A stretch of 8,705 nucleotides of DNA from Candidatus Saccharimonadota bacterium. Lineage in GTDB: Bacteria > Patescibacteriota > Saccharimonadia > Saccharimonadales > Saccharimonadaceae. Of the stretch, positions 1-5,088 are shown piece by piece. The translations under genes were made by a program, and so were the position numbers. Under the pieces are notes generated by a model, which ran no database searches, was not told where the DNA came from, and saw only the letters and a program-made list of their open reading frames with translations. Position 1 is the first letter of the stretch, and each line of letters starts with the position of its first letter. Location: assembly GCA_017652715.1 (NCBI GenBank), contig JAGCAL010000048.1:1-8705 (forward strand), written 5' to 3'.

Positions 1-63
1 AATCGAATAAGCTGAGAGTATCGCGCGACTACGTTTTTTGCTACGATTTTTCTTCCTAAACAT
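1..63 (-). CDS. 5' end of an unidentified protein gene, running off the left edge
   Basis: An ATG at 63-61 opens a frame that stays open for all 21 codons to the window edge. It is preceded at a good distance by a purine-rich ribosome binding site (AAAGGAAAG, plus-strand 66-74). The visible N-terminus begins MFRKKNRSKKRSRAIL, with nine Arg/Lys in the first fourteen residues, followed by the start of a more apolar stretch. Such a basic head is common ahead of a first membrane segment, but too little is visible to say so. The gene begins 39 nt after the arcA stop on the same strand, so it may be the last member of the arcBA transcript. I do not recognise the product. An arginine/ornithine transporter would fit the context, but nothing in the sequence shows it. 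Confidence 0.55.
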   Translation of the reverse strand, partial: MFRKKNRSKKRSRAILSAYSI

Positions 64-102
64 CACTTTCCTTTTTTAGATTAATATTTCCCCCTACCAC
101 GT

Positions 103-1338
103 CTAAAGCTCCGCCTCCTCTCTGGCCAACGCCATGCCCATACAATGCGAACCGCCACGACCACGCGACAATTCCGAACTTGGGATTTCAATTACTTTGA
201 CGCCATGCTTCCTCAGCGTCTCATTTGTCACAAAATTTCGGTCATAAGCTATTACTACACCCGGACGTACACACATCAAATTCACACCGTCGCTCCACTG
301 CTCGCGCTCCGCATCAATTCTTCGCCCATCACCACATCTAATCAACTCAACTTTATTCAAATGCAAATATTTCTCTAGAACCTTCTGTAATCCCTGATAA
401 ATCTCTACAATCTCAAGCTCCCCACTTCGCCCTTGCGAACTATCATAAATCGTCGAAATATCCATAATCGCATCTTGAACAGCAAACTTATCTAGATCAA
501 CTTGCGTCATTACAGTATCGAGATGCATAAAGCTTCTCTCATCCGGAATATCAATCGCAAGTACATACTTAAATGTATTATTTTTATCCTTAAATAGATT
601 CCTCGCAAAATCCGCAATCGCATCCGGCTCGGTACGCTGCGAAATCCCAACCGCAATTACTTACTTCGATAAGAACTGGATATCGCCACCCTCAATACAA
701 TATGGCTCATTACGCTCATAATACAGTTTAGTCTTTTCGTAAAATGGATGATATGTAAAAACATATTCCGCAAAAATCGACTCACGCGTCCGAGTTACCG
801 ACCACATCTTGTGAAGTGTCGCCCCATAACCAATCGTCGCCATCGGATCACGCTGGAATAACACGTTTGGAATCGGATCAAGAATCATCCTACCAGTATC
901 ACGCGTAGCATAAAAGCCAGAAATACTTTTTAGTTTCTTTAGCTCGGAGATATCAATACCTGCAATACATTTTCTTACCATATCGTGAGTATCTTTAATG
1001 CCGTCTAAAAACTCATAACAGTGTTTCACGATTTTCGGCGAAGTCACGCCCGCTTCAGCAATAAATTGCTCAAGAAACTTCTTGCGCACCGTCCGCCCGC
1101 CAGCATCAATCGCCTCAGCCGCTAAATCCGTAATATAAACTACTTCAACACCCTCAGCACGCAAAGCATTAGCATACGCATCATGTTCTTCCTGTGCAAT
1201 CTTAAGATAAGGTATGTCATCAAAAAGCAGACGCTCTAGCGTGTTTGGCGTGAGATTTAAAAACTCATCACCTGGTCGATGTAATAATACTTTTTTTAGT
1301 GGCGCAATCTCGCTAAAATTGCAAATTGAACCCTTCAT
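103..1338 (-). pseudogene. arcA: arginine deiminase, interrupted by one in-frame stop codon
   Basis: Arginine deiminase hydrolyses L-arginine to citrulline and ammonia, the first step of the ADI pathway. The start ATG at 1338 has an AAGGAGG site (1346-1352) and overlaps the arcB stop as TAATG. Residues 1-225 carry the N-terminal blocks, including FQRDP (Asp164) and EGGD (Glu216, Asp219). Codon 226 is TAA (661-663). The same frame then continues directly with VIAVGISQRTE, MHLDT (His272, Asp274), AEREQWSDG, and GRGGSHCM with the nucleophile Cys399, ending in TAG. Counting the stop as one residue, the whole is 411 codons, the usual family length, with no frameshift. The stop replaces a single position between LSK and VIAVG where family members normally carry an ordinary residue. 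Catalytic residues are divided between the two halves, so neither half should work alone. The next in-frame ATG (528) has no convincing ribosome binding site. It could be a recent nonsense mutation, a sequencing or assembly error, or a read-through gene. Confidence 0.9.
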
Positions 1339-2339
1339 TATTTTTCCTCCTTCTTATATAACGTTAAGAACATTACTGCTTTTATTGTATGCATGCGATT
1401 TTCGGCTTGATCAAAAACCAGCGAACGCTCCGATTCGAACACCTCATTCGTTACTTCCATCTCAGAAATCCCAAACACTTTATTCACATCCTTCGCAATC
1501 GAAGTATTAAGATCATGGAAAGACGGTAGACAATGTAGAAAAATCGCCGATTCCTTGGCCTGATTCATCATCTCTGTATTAACCTGGTACCGTTTCAAAA
1601 GCTCAATCCTTTCACCCCACTTTTCCTGAGGCTCACCAAGCGACAGCCATACATCGGTATAAATAACATCCGCTTTCCCATATAACTCCGCAACGTCCGT
1701 CGTAATAGTAATGGTCGACCCATTCTTCTCAGCAATCGGACGACACTTTGCTACTATTTCATCAGAAGGCCTTAACTCGTTCGGCCCACAGGCAATAAAA
1801 TTAACACCCATCTTCGCACTCATCGCCATCAGCGAATTAGCCACATTATTCCTCGTATCACCCACGAAAGCTAGCGTCAGACCGCGCAAATGGCCAAAAT
1901 GTTCTTCTATCGTTAAAAAATCACCTAACGCTTGAGTTGGGTGACATTCGTCCGTAAGTCCATTCCATACCGGAACATCTGCATATTTTGCCAAATCATC
2001 TACAATCTTCTGGTCAAATCCGCGATATTCTATTCCATCATAAAGTCTTCCTAGAACTCTCGCCGTATCCGCAATTGACTCCTTATGTCCCATCTGTGAA
2101 CCACTCGGATCAAGATATGTCACCCCCATCCCTAAATCATATCCCGCTACCTCAAACGAGCACCTTGTCCTCGTAGAAGTTTTTTCGAACACAATCGCAA
2201 TATTTTTATTCGGAAAATACTTATGCGACTGCCCCTCATGTTTCATTTTTTTGAATACTTTTGCCATTTCTAACATATAGCGAAGCTCTGCCTCGCTAAA
2301 GTCTAAGATTTTTAAAAAATCTCGCCCGTAGAAATCCAT
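1338..2339 (-). CDS. arcB: catabolic ornithine carbamoyltransferase
   Basis: The 333-residue enzyme converts citrulline and phosphate to ornithine and carbamoyl phosphate in the ADI pathway; it is cytosolic and normally oligomeric. Visible motifs are the carbamoyl-phosphate loop STRTR (55-59), HPTQ (133-136), DVWLSLGE (229-236) and HCLP (269-272). The length matches the family. The frame is open to a further ATG at 2393, but I chose the ATG at 2339 because it has a good ribosome binding site (AAAGGTGG, 2343-2350) and gives the normal N-terminus MDFYGRDFLK. The extra 18 codons overlap the promoter. The gene is first in an operon with arcA, with which it shares a TAATG stop/start, implying translational coupling; the arcA ribosome binding site lies inside its last codons. 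Sequence alone does not fully separate catabolic ArcB from anabolic ArgF. The neighbours arcA and arcC and the absence of other arginine biosynthesis genes favour the catabolic role. Confidence 0.95.
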   Translation of the reverse strand: MDFYGRDFLKILDFSEAELRYMLEMAKVFKKMKHEGQSHKYFPNKNIAIVFEKTSTRTRCSFEVAGYDLGMGVTYLDPSGSQMGHKESIADTARVLGRLYDGIEYRGFDQKIVDDLAKYADVPVWNGLTDECHPTQALGDFLTIEEHFGHLRGLTLAFVGDTRNNVANSLMAMSAKMGVNFIACGPNELRPSDEIVAKCRPIAEKNGSTITITTDVAELYGKADVIYTDVWLSLGEPQEKWGERIELLKRYQVNTEMMNQAKESAIFLHCLPSFHDLNTSIAKDVNKVFGISEMEVTNEVFESERSLVFDQAENRMHTIKAVMFLTLYKKEEK

Positions 2340-2342
2340 ACA

Positions 2343-2350
2343 CCACCTTT
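2343..2350 (-). promoter_or_regulatory. ribosome binding site that fixes the arcB start
   Basis: AAAGGTGG on the minus strand lies three bases upstream of the ATG at 2339-2337. It decides for this start over the in-frame ATG at 2393, which has no such site. Confidence 0.7.
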
Positions 2351-2360
2351 CTTTATATTC

Positions 2361-2389
2361 ATTATATATTAAGTCAATTTTAAACACAA
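2361..2389 (-). promoter_or_regulatory. promoter of arcBA
   Basis: On the minus strand a perfect TATAAT (2361-2366) is 17 bp from a partial -35, TTGTGT (2384-2389). Transcription would start near 2354, leaving about 15 nt of leader that contains the arcB ribosome binding site. Unlike the other promoters here it has no TG extension. It interleaves with the divergent arcC promoter, so a single regulator bound here could control both arms. Confidence 0.55.
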
Positions 2390-2407
2390 GCAATTCCGTG
2401 CTATAAT
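2379..2407 (+). promoter_or_regulatory. promoter of arcC, with extended -10, predicting a leaderless mRNA
   Basis: TATAAT at 2402-2407 is preceded by TG at 2399-2400 (extended -10). A weak -35, TTTAAA, lies 17 bp upstream (2379-2384). Only six bases separate the -10 from the arcC ATG at 2414, so transcription should begin at or next to the A of the start codon. No Shine-Dalgarno sequence is present. Confidence 0.65.
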
Positions 2408-2413
2408 TTATCT

Positions 2414-3355
2414 ATGAAGCAGCGAATTGTCCTAGCTCTCGGTGGCAATGCGTTACAAAAAAATGGCGAAAATACCGCCGAAGCCCAAAAGGAAGTAGCT
2501 AAGAAAATTGGCGCAGTAGTTGCCGAGTTAGCCGACCAATACGAAATTGTCGTTGCCCACGGCAACGGCCCCCAAGTCGGTAATATTTTGATACATGAAG
2601 AAATTGCCGGAACTAATGAAGCCCCTGCCATGCCCCTCGAAACCGCTGTCGCTATGAGTCAAGGCCAAATCGGCTACTGGCTAACCCAAGCTATTAATAA
2701 CGCATTCGCAAAATTAGGCAAAACTAAAAAAGTCGCTACCGTCGTTTCCCAAGTCGTAGTTTCACGTCAAGACCCTGCTTTTAAAAATCCGACAAAGCCT
2801 ATCGGTCAATTCTATTCCGAGAAAGAAGCTAAAGCACTCGCTAGAAAAAATAGATGGACCGTAAAAGAAGACGCTGGTCGCGGCTGGCGCCGAGTCGTCG
2901 CCTCCCCGAAACCAATTGATATCGTCGAAAAGAAAACTATCCTAGATCTCGTTGAAAATGGGACTATCGTTATCGCAACTGGTGGTGGCGGAATTCCAGT
3001 CGTCCGCACAAAAGTTTTGAAACGCCTAAAGGGCATCGATGCCGTAATCGACAAAGATTTTGCCGCCGAAAAGCTCGCCGAAGAAGTCAAAGCCGACATT
3101 TTCGTTTCAGTTACAGCCGTCTCGAACGTTTACCTAAACTTCGGACTAAGAAATCAAGAAAAAATCGAAAAAATTTCAGCAAACGAAATCCTTAGATATA
3201 AAAAATATGGCTATTTTAAAGCCGGCTCAATGCTCCCGAAAGTCGAAGCGACCGCAAAATTCGCCAAAACCGGCAAAATTGGCATCATTACCGACGCCAA
3301 TCATTTGAAATCTGCCCTAAAAGGCAAAGCCGGCACGATTATATCAGCTTCTTAA
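2414..3355 (+). CDS. arcC: carbamate kinase
   Basis: This 313-residue cytosolic enzyme of the amino acid kinase family transfers phosphate from carbamoyl phosphate to ADP, giving ATP, CO2 and ammonia, the energy-yielding step of arginine fermentation. Motifs in order: ALGGNAL (8-14), HGNGPQVGN (49-57), SQGQIGYWL (82-90), RQDPAF (118-123) with NPTKPIG, GRGWRRVVASP (155-165), ATGGGGIP (188-195), DKDFAAEKLA (213-222), and GSMLPKVEA near the C-terminus. The length is typical. The start follows the family N-terminus MKQRIVLALGGNAL. No ribosome binding site precedes it and the -10 box ends six bases upstream, so translation is probably leaderless. It diverges from arcBA rather than sitting in their operon, and its last 17 bp overlap the 3' end of pgi on the other strand. 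It appears intact although arcA is interrupted. Confidence 0.96.
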   Translation: MKQRIVLALGGNALQKNGENTAEAQKEVAKKIGAVVAELADQYEIVVAHGNGPQVGNILIHEEIAGTNEAPAMPLETAVAMSQGQIGYWLTQAINNAFAKLGKTKKVATVVSQVVVSRQDPAFKNPTKPIGQFYSEKEAKALARKNRWTVKEDAGRGWRRVVASPKPIDIVEKKTILDLVENGTIVIATGGGGIPVVRTKVLKRLKGIDAVIDKDFAAEKLAEEVKADIFVSVTAVSNVYLNFGLRNQEKIEKISANEILRYKKYGYFKAGSMLPKVEATAKFAKTGKIGIITDANHLKSALKGKAGTIISAS

Positions 3356-4463
3356 GCTCCTCTTTATACGCCTCGACCCCAGGCTGGTCAAACGGATTTA
3401 CTCCGAACAGCTTAGCCGAAATCGCACACGCAAGCTCAAAGAAATATATCAATGCGCCAAAACCTTTTTCGTCGTAGCTCTCCGGCTTAATATCTAAAAC
3501 CGGAATCCCGCCATCCGTATGAGCAATCCTGACCGCCTGCACTACCTTCGCATTCGTCTCATCGGTCGGATAATCTATGATGGTTTCAAAAAGATTTCGA
3601 CGACCATCCTGCATAAACTGACCAAGTGAATGTAAATCCGTGGAATAAATCACCGAAGCTGGGAAAATCCCCTGACCATTTTTTCCCTCGGATTCCCCGA
3701 ATAACTGTTTTAGCCATTCGTTGAAATACATTGTTGCCGGTTCAAAACTAGCAAAAACCTCAGTGTCATAACCTTTTTGCCCAATCTCATAGCGCATCCA
3801 AGCATATTTCACCGCCGAGCCAACTTCTTCCTCTACTGCCTCGGCCGCTCCCTCAAGTAATTTATCGATATCTACTCCAGCTACCGCCATTGGCAACATG
3901 CCTACCGCCGTCAATACAGAGTAGCGTCCACCGATATTATCCGGCACCACAAACCTCGTATATCCTGAAGCTACCGCCTCGTCATGTAACGCACCTTTTT
4001 TCGCATCAGTAGTAGCATAAATCCGACTCCTCGCCTCTTCCTCGCCATATTTTTCAATTAGTTTAGCCTTAAACTCCCGAAAAGCTAAAGCCGGCTCTAG
4101 CGTAGTCCCAGATTTCGAAATCACATTAACCGAAAAATCATGATCTCCAACTTTCTCAAGCGCCCGCTCAAGCTCGCGTCGTGACAACGAATTGCCAGCA
4201 TAGATAATTTTAGTCTCAGATTTTGGCCTCAAAGCCTCGATAATTGCCCGATGCCCGAGATACGAGCCGCCAATCCCGATACAAACTAAATACTCACTCT
4301 CCGCTTGAATTTTCTTAGCCGCCTCCTTCAGCCGAACCAACTCCCCCATATCATATTTACGCGGCAGCCACAGCCATCCCCCCATCGTATCATGAGCGAT
4401 TTCCGTCATAATCCCCTTCGTACGCTCTAAATCTATATCTGGGCTACAATTAACCTCAATCAT
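3339..4463 (-). CDS. pgi: glucose-6-phosphate isomerase, short form
   Basis: The enzyme interconverts glucose 6-phosphate and fructose 6-phosphate in the cytosol. Two SIS sugar-isomerase domains are visible: GIGGSYLG (63-70) and SKSGTT (116-121) in the first, then the signature DNIGGRYSVLT (175-185), GESEGKNGQGIFP (256-268) with the catalytic glutamate region, DLHSLGQ with His278, and GVNPFDQPGVEAYK ending in Lys367, the C-terminal catalytic lysine. At 374 residues it is clearly shorter than Bacillus-type enzymes of about 450. The shortening is at the N-terminus and at the C-terminus, where only seven residues follow Lys367. All key residues are present, so it should be active. The start ATG has GAGG (4468-4471) at a good distance. 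The stop lies inside arcC, so the two converging genes overlap tail to tail by 17 bp and no terminator fits between them. Confidence 0.95.
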   Translation of the reverse strand: MIEVNCSPDIDLERTKGIMTEIAHDTMGGWLWLPRKYDMGELVRLKEAAKKIQAESEYLVCIGIGGSYLGHRAIIEALRPKSETKIIYAGNSLSRRELERALEKVGDHDFSVNVISKSGTTLEPALAFREFKAKLIEKYGEEEARSRIYATTDAKKGALHDEAVASGYTRFVVPDNIGGRYSVLTAVGMLPMAVAGVDIDKLLEGAAEAVEEEVGSAVKYAWMRYEIGQKGYDTEVFASFEPATMYFNEWLKQLFGESEGKNGQGIFPASVIYSTDLHSLGQFMQDGRRNLFETIIDYPTDETNAKVVQAVRIAHTDGGIPVLDIKPESYDEKGFGALIYFFELACAISAKLFGVNPFDQPGVEAYKEELKKLI

Positions 4464-4487
4464 ATTACCTCATTATTACTTATTCTT

Positions 4488-4496
4488 ATTATATCA
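4488..4496 (-). promoter_or_regulatory. promoter of pgi, extended -10
   Basis: On the minus strand TATAAT (4488-4493) is preceded by TG and one spacer base (CTGATATAAT). No good -35 is visible at 16-18 bp (the best spacing gives GAGTTT), which suits an extended -10 promoter. The expected start near 4481 gives a leader of about 18 nt containing the GAGG site. It stands back to back with the promoter of the small plus-strand gene. Confidence 0.55.
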
Positions 4497-4516
4497 GCTC
4501 TCCACCAGAAAAACTC

Positions 4517-4545
4517 TTGCTTTTTTCGTAAAAGTATGGTATAAT
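4517..4545 (+). promoter_or_regulatory. promoter of the small orphan gene
   Basis: TTGCTT (4517-4522), a 17-bp spacer and TATAAT (4540-4545), with TG in the extended position (4537-4538). This is the best-formed promoter in the window. Its -35 directly adjoins the expected -35 position of the divergent pgi promoter. The predicted leader is about 36 nt. Confidence 0.75.
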
Positions 4546-4587
4546 AAAAATAACTATCGTACATTAAGATGAAGGGAAGGTGAAAAA

Positions 4588-4881
4588 ATGCGGTACGAAC
4601 TATCGGCTCGTTTCTCTATAGACATCGAACCCAGTCTTAAAGGAGAACTAGAGGACAATGGTTTCCTCTTTGTTCTCCACGATGTGCTACAGAATACGTA
4701 TGTGTGGCCCAGAAAACATCGCACATGTAAGATCATCGATTTAGTCCCATCAAAGGACAACAAGAAGCAGTATGAATACATCTGCTTCTATAACAGTAAC
4801 CAACCACCAAACCAAACGGCAATATCCCGTTTAACCGAGAGCAAAGCTCTCTTATCTTTCCAAATCAAGATAGAACCGTAA
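4588..4881 (+). CDS. small protein of unknown function (97 residues)
   Basis: I do not recognise this protein. Evidence that it is a real gene: a well-formed promoter upstream (4517-4545), a strong ribosome binding site (GGGAAGG, 4574-4580) seven bases before the ATG, and an intrinsic terminator 43 nt after its TAA. It forms a single-gene transcription unit of its own. The product has no signal peptide, no hydrophobic segment long enough for a membrane span, and no Cys/His metal-binding pattern (two isolated cysteines). The first half alternates polar and apolar residues (RYELSARFSIDIEP, FLFVLHDVLQNTYVWP), suggesting beta strands in a small soluble domain; a polar Asn/Gln/Pro-rich stretch follows (NSNQPPNQT). 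The minus-strand frame opposite (4554-4781) lacks such signals and was not called. Its place between pgi and a tRNA gives no hint of a role. Confidence 0.75.
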   Translation: MRYELSARFSIDIEPSLKGELEDNGFLFVLHDVLQNTYVWPRKHRTCKIIDLVPSKDNKKQYEYICFYNSNQPPNQTAISRLTESKALLSFQIKIEP

Positions 4882-4924
4882 CTACTACAAACCCCAAAAT
4901 CCATCCAATTCATTCCCCTCCCCT

Positions 4925-4956
4925 AATCCCCCAAGATTCGTCCTGGGGGATTTTTT
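4925..4956 (+). terminator. intrinsic terminator of the small orphan gene
   Basis: A 9-bp perfect stem, AATCCCCCA (4925-4933) with TGGGGGATT (4944-4952), closes a 10-nt loop and runs into six T (4951-4956). It ends the small-gene transcript. Its T tract stops only four bases before the tRNA -10 box, so terminator and next promoter are fused. Confidence 0.9.
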
Positions 4957-4957
4957 G

Positions 4958-4966
4958 TGGTATAAT
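4958..4966 (+). promoter_or_regulatory. tRNA-Leu promoter, extended -10
   Basis: TGGTATAAT (4958-4966) is a perfect extended -10. Any -35 would fall in the loop and right arm of the preceding terminator, and no good match is seen there. Only eight bases lie between the box and the mature tRNA 5' end, so the precursor should carry almost no 5' leader. Confidence 0.65.
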
Positions 4967-4974
4967 TGCCCCGT

Positions 4975-5061
4975 GCCCCTGTGGCGGAATTGGCAGACGC
5001 GCTAGCTTCAGGTGCTAGTGGTAGCAATACCATGCAGGTTCAACCCCTGTCGGGGGCACCA
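4975..5061 (+). tRNA. tRNA-Leu (anticodon CAG)
   Basis: This is an 87-nt class II tRNA. The acceptor strands GCCCCTG (4975-4981) and CGGGGGC (5051-5057) pair over seven positions with one G-U. The anticodon stem CTAGC/GCTAG encloses the loop TTCAGGT with anticodon CAG at 5009-5011, reading the CUG leucine codon. A long variable arm follows, as expected for tRNA-Leu, then a T arm with loop TTCAACC. The discriminator base is A, as required for leucine, and the 3' CCA is encoded (5059-5061). It is flanked on the far side by the 3' end of the convergent aminopeptidase gene, 17 nt away. Confidence 0.96.
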
Positions 5062-5088
5062 TCTTATTTTAAGATGCTTTATTTTTTA
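5061..5088 (+). terminator. possible weak terminator of the tRNA
   Basis: ATCTTA (5061-5066) and TAAGAT (5070-5075) form a 6-bp AT-rich stem with a three-base loop, followed after a short gap by a T-rich run (5078-5088). The stem begins at the last base of CCA. It is weak, and it would also lie just past the stop of the convergent aminopeptidase gene. Confidence 0.35.

Noticed and set aside
103..528. The C-terminal arcA fragment as a separate gene starting at the ATG at 528
   Set aside because: The reading frame is open upstream of this ATG back to the TAA with arginine deiminase sequence all the way, and no good ribosome binding site precedes 528. It is better seen as the second part of arcA.
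661..663. Alternative genetic code as the reason for the stop in arcA
   Set aside because: Codes known in related CPR groups (Absconditabacteria, Gracilibacteria) reassign UGA, not UAA. The other genes here end in TAA and read through without internal stops, so TAA clearly works as a stop in this genome.
2337..2413. ArgR-type operator in the arcB-arcC intergenic region
   Set aside because: Only one half-site-like TGAATA is visible beside the arcB -10; no paired inverted half-site at the right spacing was found.
3346..3358. AGCTT-CTT-AAGCT hairpin at the arcC/pgi junction as a bidirectional terminator
   Set aside because: The stem is only five weak base pairs with no proper T tract on either side.
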